Program-made: the position numbers and the translations under genes
Assembly: GCA_944329545.1 (NCBI GenBank)
Contig: CALVIK010000072.1
Location: forward strand, 1 to 12,727
Source: an uncultured Bacilli bacterium
GTDB lineage: Bacteria; Bacillota_I; Bacilli_A; RF39; UBA660
Direction of reading: 5' to 3'
DNA: 12,727 nt
Notes under the pieces: model-generated
The model's input: the letters and a program-made list of their open reading frames with translations, nothing else
Database searches by the model: none
Told to the model about the DNA's origin: nothing
In this document: one piece after another, positions 1 to 6,494 of the stretch
Layout: every line of letters begins with the position of its first letter
Numbering within the stretch: the first letter of the stretch is position 1

Positions 1-151
1 TTTTAGTAATTTCACCACCAACTGAACCATTGGCTCTACTAGTTGCATCTGGTCCCATTTGAACACCTAATTCATTAGCTATTTCATATTTCATTTGTTC
101 AATAGCTTGTTTAGCACCAGGAACTACTAATTTATTGTTATTACTAGTCAT
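1..151 (-). CDS. Alpha/beta-type small acid-soluble spore protein (SASP), 3' end beyond window
   Basis: Reading the minus strand from the ATG at 151-149 gives 50 codons before the window ends, starting MTSNNNKLVVPGAKQAIEQM. The protein then shows the family signatures: a YEIANELGV block, matching the site where the germination protease GPR cleaves these proteins, followed by GPDATSRANGSVGGEITK. Alpha/beta SASPs are small DNA-binding proteins made in the forespore. They coat spore DNA, switch it towards an A-like form, protect it from UV and heat, and are degraded as amino acids on germination. The family is usually 60-75 residues, so roughly 10-25 residues lie off the left edge. A strong Shine-Dalgarno (AGGAGGTGA, about 166-158) precedes the start. 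The gene lies downstream of thiI on the same strand, as sspA does in Bacillus. Family assignment is firm; which paralogue it is cannot be decided. Confidence 0.93.
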   Translation of the reverse strand, partial: MTSNNNKLVVPGAKQAIEQMKYEIANELGVQMGPDATSRANGSVGGEITK

Positions 152-174
152 ACATTTCACCTCCTGTACACTAA

Positions 175-204
175 TATAGTGTGCATGTTTGAGGATAAAA
201 TACA
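175..204 (-). promoter_or_regulatory. Candidate sigma-G-type promoter for the spore protein gene
   Basis: On the minus strand TGTATT (204-199) is followed after 17 bases by CACTATA (181-175). This resembles the forespore sigma-G pattern (GnATR, 17-18 bases, CAnnnTA), and no good sigma-A -35/-10 pair is present. The implied start near 168 leaves a leader of under 20 bases holding the ribosome binding site. The assignment rests on loose similarity plus the known forespore expression of SASP genes. Confidence 0.35.
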
Positions 205-226
205 TTTTTTTCATTGGTAATTTTTG

Positions 227-1390
227 TTAAAGTAAGTCATTAAATTTTTCTTCAAAATTAGTTATTACTTCAATATTATTAATTGTATCTTCTAATATCG
301 TTTTATAATCAAAATTATTTTCATAATTTATAGCTTTTTCTAAATTTGGATTAATAACTGGATGTTTTGGTACAAAAATCGTGCAGCAATCTTCATACGG
401 CAAAATGCTTGTTTCATAAGTTCCTATTTGTTTGGCTATATCAATTATTTCCAGTTTATCAAGACAAGCTACAGGTCTAATTACAGGCATATTAGTAACA
501 TTATTAATAACACTCATACTGCTTAAAGTTTGACTTGCTACTTGCCCAATACTCTCACCATTAATTAAAATTTTTGCTCCTATTTTTTCCGCATAAATAT
601 GAGCAATTCGATACATCATTCTGCGCATAATGGTTATCATATAAATGTCAGGGCAATTTTTATATATTGCTTCCTGCATTTTAGTAAATGGAACCACATG
701 AACCTTTAAATGTCCAGAATATTCATTTAAAATTTTTGCCAATTTTAAAACTTTAGTTTTAGCTTCCTCACTTGTATGTGGTGGTGATTCAAAATACAAA
801 CATTCCACATTTACTCCTCTTTTTAAAGTTAAATAACCAGCTACTGGGCTATCAATACCTCCACTAAGCATTAAAAGACCTTTTCCTTGAATACCAACGG
901 GATAACCTCCTAATCCTTTTATTAAATCTGTATAAATATAGGTTCCATTATTTCTGATTTCAACATTTAAAGTAATATCGGGATTATGAACATCAACTTT
1001 AAAGTTGGTGTTTTTTAAAATAAGACTTCCAAGGCGTCTACTATATTCCATCGAAGAAATCGGAAAACTTTTGTCAGCTCGATTTGTTTCCACTTTAAAA
1101 GTTTTTTTACTTTTATCCATAATTTCTAAAGATTTTTTTAAAACATCTTCAATATTATTATTTACTTTATAGCAAATTACTATACGAAAAATACCAAATA
1201 CTTTTTTTAATTTTTTAGCTATTTTTTTAGCGTCTTCACATTCAATATACATTCTTACACGATCTTTAGTAATAATAATTTTTTCATCTTTTAAAAGCAT
1301 TTTAATATTTTTTTCTAAAGTATTGATAAAAAATTGGCGATTATCTTTTTTTGTTGTTAACTCTCCATATTTAATTAAAATTAACTCCAT
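227..1390 (-). CDS. thiI: tRNA 4-thiouridine sulfurtransferase ThiI, rhodanese-less form
   Basis: ThiI adenylates uridine 8 of tRNA and replaces its oxygen with sulfur to make 4-thiouridine, a near-UV sensor. In many bacteria it is also linked to thiamin thiazole synthesis. The 387-residue protein has the N-terminal MELILIKYGELT block, a THUMP region (about residues 58-160), the PP-loop SGGIDSP (176-182) that binds ATP, and the EDCCTIF motif (333-339) with paired cysteines. It ends without the C-terminal rhodanese domain of the Escherichia coli enzyme, like the Bacillus form of about 400 residues. That form takes sulfur directly from a cysteine desulfurase (NifZ in B. subtilis), whose gene is not beside it here. 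I place the start at ATG 1390-1388: a GAGGG ribosome binding site lies 5 bases upstream and the family N-terminus begins there. A reading frame open to 1426 would add 12 residues with no such support. No clear terminator separates thiI from ssp. Confidence 0.96.
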   Translation of the reverse strand: MELILIKYGELTTKKDNRQFFINTLEKNIKMLLKDEKIIITKDRVRMYIECEDAKKIAKKLKKVFGIFRIVICYKVNNNIEDVLKKSLEIMDKSKKTFKVETNRADKSFPISSMEYSRRLGSLILKNTNFKVDVHNPDITLNVEIRNNGTYIYTDLIKGLGGYPVGIQGKGLLMLSGGIDSPVAGYLTLKRGVNVECLYFESPPHTSEEAKTKVLKLAKILNEYSGHLKVHVVPFTKMQEAIYKNCPDIYMITIMRRMMYRIAHIYAEKIGAKILINGESIGQVASQTLSSMSVINNVTNMPVIRPVACLDKLEIIDIAKQIGTYETSILPYEDCCTIFVPKHPVINPNLEKAINYENNFDYKTILEDTINNIEVITNFEEKFNDLL

Positions 1391-1412
1391 ACTATCCCTC
1401 GTTTCTTTATCA

Positions 1413-1418
1413 ATTATA
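1413..1418 (-). promoter_or_regulatory. Candidate -10 box for thiI
   Basis: A TATAAT hexamer on the minus strand sits between the ezrA terminator and thiI, giving a start near 1406 and a leader of about 16 bases. The expected -35 position falls in the T-run of the ezrA terminator and is not a good match, so this is a weak call. It is the only obvious way to transcribe thiI after the ezrA terminator other than readthrough. Confidence 0.4.
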
Positions 1419-1429
1419 CTACACATAAT

Positions 1430-1453
1430 AAAAAAAAGCCAAATTATTTAGCT
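1430..1453 (-). terminator. Intrinsic terminator of ezrA, overlapping its stop codon
   Basis: On the minus strand AGCTAAA (1453-1447) pairs with TTTGGCT (1443-1437) across a 3-base TAA loop, with one G-U pair, followed by a run of seven T (1436-1430). The loop is the ezrA stop codon itself, so the stem includes the last two sense codons. Confidence 0.75.
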
Positions 1454-3165
1454 TCTTCTCCATATAAATTCAATAATCTATCATAAATACCAGGTTCTAT
1501 CCTATTTAAAACATTAATAGATAGTTCTAATGATTTTTGATAGTCTCCTTTATTAAATAAAACTTCACTATAAGATAAATACTTATCAACATCTTTTTCA
1601 CTAGTCCGAAAACGATTACCATAGACAATTGCCATTTCCGCAAACATTGCCGTTTTAACCATTTCTTTAGTTTTGCCAAACAGTTTAAGCGCTAGATCAC
1701 GAGCCGTATCAACTCTGGTATTTAAAACTTCAATAGTTATTGGTTTTTTAGTAAGTTCTTTAACAATTTCTTTAACAGCTTCGTGAGCTTCTTTTAATTC
1801 GACAAAATAATGGTTAGGAATAACTGGTAAATTATAACTACGAAGCGTATCATTAGAATTTCTTAAAAGTGTTTTAACTTCATCAAGTTGTTGACGCGCT
1901 CTTTGTTCATCATCATGCATACTGCCTAAAACATTTAATGATTTGTCTAATTTTTCTTCAATTTCCGCTAAATTAATAATTAATGTTTCAATTTCTTCTG
2001 TTAATTTAGAATAAGGAAAACTATTATTACTTGTATGACTAATTAAATTTTTATAATCAGCATTTAATTTATTTAAACTATTTCTAACATCTATTAAATT
2101 ATTAATATCTTCTTCTTTTAGATTATAAGTGTTTTTTAAATCTTCTAATTGGGTGAAAATATCATCGACAAGATCATTAGTTTTTTCAAGTTTATTACAA
2201 AAAGCTTGATTAGCGTCTTCATAATCAGCTTTAATTAATTTTTCTTTTTCAAAATCCGTAAATAAATTTTCAAAGTAATCAGCTAAAACTTTTAAATCAA
2301 ATAAACTATCTTCTAAATTAAGTTCTTTAGCTCTTGTTAAAATATCGTTTATTTTTTTATTAGCTTCTTCTATATTAAATTCCACATTCAAATAATCCAA
2401 AGGATATCCTTCTTTAACCATCTGATCATATACATTTTTAATTTCATTGATTTTTTTAGGAAGAATATTTTTGGCCATTAAAACAATTGAAGGAAGTTCT
2501 TCAATAACCGTATCCATATGTTTTAGCATCTCTTCAACTACTTCGACAATTGTTGAAATTTCTGTATATTCATTTTCATCCATAATTATTTCAAAGTCTT
2601 CAAAGCGTTTATAAATATTGGCAAATTGTTTAGCTACAACATCTTTCATATCGGCATATTCATTTTCGTGATCTTCAAATTTTTCATAAAGTTCACGATA
2701 ATGAGCTTTTAATTTAGTAATAACTGCCCTACTACGCTCCTCACTCATGGTTAGCTCTTTAATTTCTTCTAATAAAAATTCCGACTTAGTTCTTACTTTA
2801 TATATTTCCATTTCCAATTTGGCAATTTTATACATCGTACTTTTATAATCCATTTTTGAAAGGGAATATTCCGCTTCTATTAGCATATCCGTAATTTTAG
2901 GAATTCTAATTTCACGAATATCTCTAAGCCTTTCTTGCCAATCTTCATACATGATTTTTAATTTATCATTCATGACATAACTTTCAACTTTTGCCAGTTC
3001 TGGTCCAACAGGAGCCGTAGCAATTTGATTTTTTTCATATTCTAAACCATCGATAACTTTTTTTAACTCGGTTTTTTTATGTCCACGCATTACTTTAAAT
3101 ATAATAAATAAAATAATTATACATACAATTACCGCCCCTATAGCAATAATAATTTCATTACTCAT
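1444..3165 (-). CDS. ezrA: Septation ring formation regulator EzrA
   Basis: EzrA is a membrane-anchored spectrin-like protein of Firmicutes. It interacts with FtsZ, restricts Z-rings to mid-cell, and helps couple division to cell-wall synthesis. The 573-residue product has one N-terminal transmembrane segment (about residues 4-26), a short basic stretch (MRGHKK) that would face the cytoplasm, and then more than 500 residues of charged, heptad-like helix with almost no hydrophobic stretches. Length (family about 560-575), N-out topology with one anchor and coiled-coil content all fit. Its place between thiI and rpsD matches the Bacillus order. A Shine-Dalgarno AGGTGA (3178-3173) lies 7 bases before the ATG. 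A generic coiled-coil membrane protein is the alternative, but neighbourhood and length make EzrA much more likely. Confidence 0.92.
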   Translation of the reverse strand: MSNEIIIAIGAVIVCIIILFIIFKVMRGHKKTELKKVIDGLEYEKNQIATAPVGPELAKVESYVMNDKLKIMYEDWQERLRDIREIRIPKITDMLIEAEYSLSKMDYKSTMYKIAKLEMEIYKVRTKSEFLLEEIKELTMSEERSRAVITKLKAHYRELYEKFEDHENEYADMKDVVAKQFANIYKRFEDFEIIMDENEYTEISTIVEVVEEMLKHMDTVIEELPSIVLMAKNILPKKINEIKNVYDQMVKEGYPLDYLNVEFNIEEANKKINDILTRAKELNLEDSLFDLKVLADYFENLFTDFEKEKLIKADYEDANQAFCNKLEKTNDLVDDIFTQLEDLKNTYNLKEEDINNLIDVRNSLNKLNADYKNLISHTSNNSFPYSKLTEEIETLIINLAEIEEKLDKSLNVLGSMHDDEQRARQQLDEVKTLLRNSNDTLRSYNLPVIPNHYFVELKEAHEAVKEIVKELTKKPITIEVLNTRVDTARDLALKLFGKTKEMVKTAMFAEMAIVYGNRFRTSEKDVDKYLSYSEVLFNKGDYQKSLELSINVLNRIEPGIYDRLLNLYGEEAK

Positions 3166-3184
3166 ATATACTTCACCTATAATA

Positions 3185-3193
3185 ATTGTACCA
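3185..3193 (-). promoter_or_regulatory. Extended -10 promoter for ezrA
   Basis: On the minus strand TGGTACAAT is a TGn-extended -10 box (TACAAT at 3190-3185). The -35 region is poor, as is common with extended -10 promoters. The start would fall near 3178, at the first base of the ribosome binding site, so the leader would be only about a dozen bases. Confidence 0.5.
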
Positions 3194-3304
3194 TATTTTT
3201 GTGTACTTTTGTATATATTTGTTAGCTTTTATCTTTTTAATTAAAATAAAATTATTTTTTTCTATATTTTAAATACTTTTAAAACGATTTAAAAACAACT
3301 GGTA

Positions 3305-3333
3305 TTGACTTATATTAAAAAACATAATATAAT
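3305..3333 (+). promoter_or_regulatory. Sigma-A promoter of rpsD
   Basis: TTGACT (3305-3310) and TATAAT (3328-3333) are separated by exactly 17 bases, a near-consensus vegetative promoter. The predicted start is about 3339-3341, immediately before the 5' arm of the outer helix of the leader RNA. The AT-rich stretch upstream (3230-3300) could act as an UP element. Confidence 0.88.
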
Positions 3334-3341
3334 TAAAGAGC

Positions 3342-3470
3342 GTGTGAAAAAGCAGCGTTATTTTGAAAATTATAATGTGGTTATTCCCTTAAGGGGTTAT
3401 CTTTGTAAGGCTGCTTATCAAAGATATTAGTATAATTCACCCTATAATTTGGCAAAATAACCTTTCGCAC
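3342..3470 (+). promoter_or_regulatory. rpsD leader RNA, probable S4 autoregulatory element with pseudoknot
   Basis: The leader pairs into a compact structure. Outer helix: 3342-3349 with 3463-3470 (8 pairs, one G-U). Second helix: 3357-3365 with 3453-3461 (9 pairs). Third helix: 3367-3374 with 3443-3450 (8 pairs), extended by 3377-3380 with 3437-3440. Inside these lie a CCC-TTAA-GGG hairpin (3386-3395) and a hairpin of 3398-3405 with 3419-3426 (8 pairs, 13-base loop). The 7 bases between the outer two helices, AAGCAGC (3350-3356), are fully complementary to GCTGCTT (3410-3416) in that loop, forming a pseudoknot. The outer helix closes 5 bases before the Shine-Dalgarno AGGAGG (3476-3481). B. 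subtilis S4 is known to repress rpsD through its leader RNA. That this element binds S4 is inferred from position and architecture. Confidence 0.85.
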
Positions 3471-3487
3471 ATGAAAGGAGGAAGAAA

Positions 3488-4093
3488 ATGTCTCGTTATA
3501 CTGGACCTAGATACAAAGTTTCTAGACGATTAGGATTTTCTACTTTAGAAACAGGAAAAGAATTAGCTAAAAAACCTTATATTCCTGGAGAACATGGTAG
3601 AGATGGCCGCCGTAGAAAATTATCAAACTATGGTATTCAACTTCAAGAAAAACAAAAAGTTAGATTTATGTATGGTTTAAGTGAAAAACAATTCAAATCA
3701 TTCTTTGTTAAAGCTGGTAAAATGGCCGGTGTCCATGGTGAAAATTTACTTAAACTATTAGAAAGTCGTTTAGATAATTTAGTTTATCGTATTGGTTTTT
3801 CAACAACTAGAAAAGGCGCTAGACAACTTGTAAACCACGGACATATTACTGTCAATGGTCATAAAGTTGACATTCCATCTTACATCGTTAAACCTGGTGA
3901 TGTTATCGGTTTAAAAGAAAAAGATAAAGATCTTGCAATTGTAAAAGCTTCTTTAGAATCTTTACAAAATCGCGTTGACTTTATCTCTTATGACGATAAA
4001 AAAATGGAAGGCACTTATGTTAGAATGCCAGAACGCAGTGAATTAAATGCTGATATCGATGAATCATTAATTATCGAATACTACAACAGATAA
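3488..4093 (+). CDS. rpsD: 30S ribosomal protein S4
   Basis: S4 is a primary 16S rRNA binding protein that nucleates 30S assembly, and in many bacteria it represses its own synthesis. The 201-residue product has the typical start (MSRYTGPRYKVSRRLG), the GEHGRDGRRRKLSNYG segment (34-49), and an S4 RNA-binding domain (about 91-155, with ESRLDNLVYR and HGHITVNG). It ends with the usual acidic tail and YYNR. There is no cysteine anywhere, so this is the zinc-independent form of S4. Length is standard (about 200). AGGAGG with 6-base spacing fixes the start. It is monocistronic: consensus promoter and leader upstream, terminator over its stop codon. It is the only plus-strand gene in the window and diverges from ezrA. 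Confidence 0.99.
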   Translation: MSRYTGPRYKVSRRLGFSTLETGKELAKKPYIPGEHGRDGRRRKLSNYGIQLQEKQKVRFMYGLSEKQFKSFFVKAGKMAGVHGENLLKLLESRLDNLVYRIGFSTTRKGARQLVNHGHITVNGHKVDIPSYIVKPGDVIGLKEKDKDLAIVKASLESLQNRVDFISYDDKKMEGTYVRMPERSELNADIDESLIIEYYNR

Positions 4094-4115
4094 GACCGAT
4101 TTGGTCTTATTTTTT
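4091..4115 (+). terminator. rpsD intrinsic terminator
   Basis: TAAGACC (4091-4097) pairs perfectly with GGTCTTA (4103-4109) around a GATTT loop, followed by six T. The stop codon TAA is the first three bases of the stem. Confidence 0.88.
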
Positions 4116-4133
4116 ATGGATAATTTATATAAC

Positions 4134-4160
4134 AAAAAAAGTTTTACTAATTAGCAAAAC
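4134..4160 (-). terminator. Terminator of the zinc-ribbon membrane protein gene
   Basis: On the minus strand GTTTTGC (4160-4154) pairs with GTAAAAC (4147-4141), with one G-U pair and a 6-base loop, followed by seven T (4140-4134). The TAG stop codon (4149-4147) lies at the loop and 3' arm. It faces the rpsD terminator 18 bases away, so the two convergent units are each closed. Confidence 0.75.
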
Positions 4161-5505
4161 TTAAATTATGTTCAACATCTCTAGTAACGCGATTACCTTC
4201 ATCTAAATTAGTATCGTAAGCTGTTACCGTAACTAAATAAGCCTTATCACTATCAATAGCAATATAATTATGCAAAATAGTTCCTTCACTATATTCACAA
4301 GTTAATTTATTCCAAGCATTTCCATGAATTGTTTTATTTTCAATATCTTCACAAGTATAAGTGCTAGGTAAAGATTTTTTTAACTCGTCAGAATAAACAT
4401 CTAAATCAAGACCACCAGCATCATCAATTACTTTAGTAGCCATTAAAACTGTTCCATCTTTTTTCATAAAAGCTTCATCAAAACCACTTACGCTAAATGT
4501 TTCATAACCGTTAGGAATAGCAACATTTACGCCTTCCATGTTTTCGATATAAAAACTACCACGATCATTTTCTCTACTAATATTGTCCCAATGCCATTCA
4601 TAAGTGCCATCACTATTTTTTTCAAAGGCATCACTATTTACAATACCCACCATAATAAGGGCCACAACAAGAATAACGATAATAACGATGAACGCAAAAT
4701 AACCAATAATTCCTATTGCAATAATAGCTGCATTACTTATACCTTTTTCAGCATTATTATATTCTTCTTCATTGTTTAAATAACGGTAGAAATTCGCTAA
4801 AGCTACATTAATATATGGAATAACCCAAAGTAAAGCAATTCCAAAAGTTACCATACTAAGTAAAAACCAACCAAAGAAACTAATTAATAGACCATAAAAT
4901 TCTACTCTGTGACCTTTAGCAAGTTCCAACGAACTTTTTACTAAACTAGATATTGATTTATCTTGAACATTTGGATCAGCTAGTTTATACATATAAATCA
5001 CTAACACTGGTATTAAATATATTTCAGCAATTAAACCAAGTATAAAACCTAATATTGGTATTAACATTAATAAACCAATTAATAGTCCAAAGAGTATTGA
5101 ACCTAATATATATTTTAAGCACCAACTAGGGTTTTTAAAACTTCCTTTGATGACATCTGCGCATTCTACTTGTTGTCCCCGACTGATTTCTAAACTAGAT
5201 TTAACAATGCCAAAGAAAACAAATAACCATAAAATCATATAAAGCAAGTAATAAATTGCCCCTAATCCAACATTCATAGTCATTACAAATATTCCTAAAA
5301 TTGCTAGTAAAATTACTAAAACAAATGTAATTACTAAAGAACTTTTAGAACTATTTTTGGCTTTAGCTTTAATAGCTTTCCTAATAATAGAAGTATCTAG
5401 CATATTAGTATTTACTCCATTATTTTGACTATCTAAAGCTTCTCCACAACCGGCGCAAAATTTTGCGTCACTAGTGTTTTGTGTTCCACACTTTTTGCAA
5501 TACAT
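4147..5505 (-). CDS. Zinc-ribbon, DUF975-like polytopic membrane protein with C-terminal soluble domain
   Basis: I recognise domains but no defined function. Residues 1-22 are a zinc ribbon (Cys3, Cys6, Cys17, Cys20, two CxxC pairs). Residues about 40-245 resemble the DUF975 family: IRKAIKAKAK at the start, then several hydrophobic helices (near 55-75, 81-102, 131-172, 203-230). The signature is SLELAKGHR followed by LLISFFGWFLLSMVTFGIAL, a WVIPY turn and LANFYRYL (188-243). A last long helix (258-288) leads to a polar domain of about 160 residues (289-452). That domain contains VAIPNGYETFSV, which vaguely recalls PsbP/Mog1-like (DUF1795-type) folds; this is a guess. With the ribbon inside, the C-terminal domain may be extracellular. 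A consensus promoter and an AGGAGGAGG ribosome binding site suggest good expression as a single gene. A stress-related or envelope role would be speculation. Confidence 0.85.
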   Translation of the reverse strand: MYCKKCGTQNTSDAKFCAGCGEALDSQNNGVNTNMLDTSIIRKAIKAKAKNSSKSSLVITFVLVILLAILGIFVMTMNVGLGAIYYLLYMILWLFVFFGIVKSSLEISRGQQVECADVIKGSFKNPSWCLKYILGSILFGLLIGLLMLIPILGFILGLIAEIYLIPVLVIYMYKLADPNVQDKSISSLVKSSLELAKGHRVEFYGLLISFFGWFLLSMVTFGIALLWVIPYINVALANFYRYLNNEEEYNNAEKGISNAAIIAIGIIGYFAFIVIIVILVVALIMVGIVNSDAFEKNSDGTYEWHWDNISRENDRGSFYIENMEGVNVAIPNGYETFSVSGFDEAFMKKDGTVLMATKVIDDAGGLDLDVYSDELKKSLPSTYTCEDIENKTIHGNAWNKLTCEYSEGTILHNYIAIDSDKAYLVTVTAYDTNLDEGNRVTRDVEHNLSFAN

Positions 5506-5530
5506 AAATCCTCCTCCTACTTACAATTTA

Positions 5531-5560
5531 ATTATATTATAGCAAACTATCTTTTGTCAA
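5531..5560 (-). promoter_or_regulatory. Consensus sigma-A promoter for the zinc-ribbon membrane protein gene
   Basis: On the minus strand TTGACA (5560-5555) and TATAAT (5536-5531) are both perfect hexamers, separated by 18 bases. A start near 5524 leaves a leader of about 19 bases that contains the ribosome binding site. Confidence 0.85.
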
Positions 5561-5599
5561 CGACTATTAAAATATATGTCAAATAATTTTGATTAAAAC

Positions 5600-5626
5600 A
5601 AAAAATATAGCCTTTAACTATATTTT
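5600..5626 (-). terminator. Terminator of the ruvA-miaA operon
   Basis: On the minus strand AAAATATAG (5626-5618) pairs perfectly with CTATATTTT (5610-5602) around a 7-base loop, and T-rich sequence follows. The first arm includes the miaA stop codon (TAG at 5620-5618). The stem is long but AT-rich. Confidence 0.75.
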
Positions 5627-6490
5627 GCTTTTAATATATTCTAAAACTTCATTTTCAGTTTGTGAAAAATCTTGATAATTAACTTTAAACCATTTTAAAT
5701 TCATTTGATTGTTAAACCAAGTATATTGTCTTTTAGCATAATGCCGGCTATGTTTTTTGATTAATTCTTTAGCTTCTTCTAAAGTAATAGTACCATCAAA
5801 ATAAGCAAATAATTCCTTATAACCAATTGGCGTCATAACCGCTTTAGTTCTAATACCACTATCATATAAATTTTTAGCTTCTTCTAAAAGACCTTGGGCA
5901 AACATATCTTCAACTCTTTTGTTGATTTTATAATATAATATGTCTCTATCAGCTGTTAACCCAATAAATAAAGTATCATATAAAAGTTTATCGTTTTTTT
6001 CTTTAGCACTGTATGGCCTTTTATTAGCTTCATAATAATTTAAAGCGCTAATAATCCGCACCCGATTATTTAAATGAATTTTAGTATTAGGGTCAACTTC
6101 TAAAAGTTTTTTATAAAGTTCATCATTACTATAACCTTCATAATTATTGTTTTCTTTTTTAGAAAATTGATAATCGTATAAAGCTGATTTTAAATATAAA
6201 CCTGTTCCCCCAACTAAAATTGGCACCTTTCCTTTTTTTAAAATATCTTCAATACATTTTCTAGAGTCTTTTTGAAATAACGAACTACTATAATCTTCAG
6301 TAATATCCATAATACTAAGTAAATGATGCGGGATATTTTTTGTATCTTTTACTTTTCCCGTAGCAATATTTAAATCTTTATAAATTTGCGTACTATCAGC
6401 ATTAATAATTTCCCCATTTAATTTTTGCGCTAAAAACAAACTTAAATCAGTTTTCCCGGTTCCCGTTGGTCCGGCTATTACAATAACCAT
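5618..6490 (-). CDS. miaA: tRNA dimethylallyltransferase MiaA
   Basis: MiaA transfers a dimethylallyl group to N6 of adenosine 37 in tRNAs that read codons starting with U. This makes i6A, the substrate for MiaB, and stabilises codon pairing. The 290-residue protein has the P-loop GPTGTGKT (7-14), the NADSTQIY block (30-37) with the catalytic aspartate, VGGTGLYL (93-100), PIGYKE (221-226) and RQYTWF (254-259), in the canonical order. Length is slightly below the usual 300-315. The start is fixed by an AAGGAG ribosome binding site that overlaps the last codons of queA; only 4 bases separate the queA stop from this ATG, so coupling is likely. It is the last gene of the operon. In B. subtilis miaA sits elsewhere, near hfq, so its place after queA is a lineage feature. 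Confidence 0.98.
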   Translation of the reverse strand: MVIVIAGPTGTGKTDLSLFLAQKLNGEIINADSTQIYKDLNIATGKVKDTKNIPHHLLSIMDITEDYSSSLFQKDSRKCIEDILKKGKVPILVGGTGLYLKSALYDYQFSKKENNNYEGYSNDELYKKLLEVDPNTKIHLNNRVRIISALNYYEANKRPYSAKEKNDKLLYDTLFIGLTADRDILYYKINKRVEDMFAQGLLEEAKNLYDSGIRTKAVMTPIGYKELFAYFDGTITLEEAKELIKKHSRHYAKRQYTWFNNQMNLKWFKVNYQDFSQTENEVLEYIKSKI

Positions 6491-6494
6491 ATTA

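Noticed and set aside
183..226. Possible thiI terminator
   Set aside because: The minus-strand sequence after the thiI stop has A and T runs but no stem that pairs convincingly.
1391..1426. Twelve-residue N-terminal extension of ThiI
   Set aside because: The family start is MELILIKYGELT, with GAGGG correctly spaced before ATG 1390; the upstream ATG overlaps the terminator/promoter region.
3471..3487. ATG at 3471 as a possible short upstream frame before rpsD
   Set aside because: It has no ribosome binding site of its own and sits between the leader helix and the rpsD Shine-Dalgarno.
4591..4779. Plus-strand open frame of 62 codons
   Set aside because: It lies antisense inside the zinc-ribbon membrane protein gene, is rich in Asn/Ile/Phe runs from AT-rich sequence, and has no ribosome binding site.
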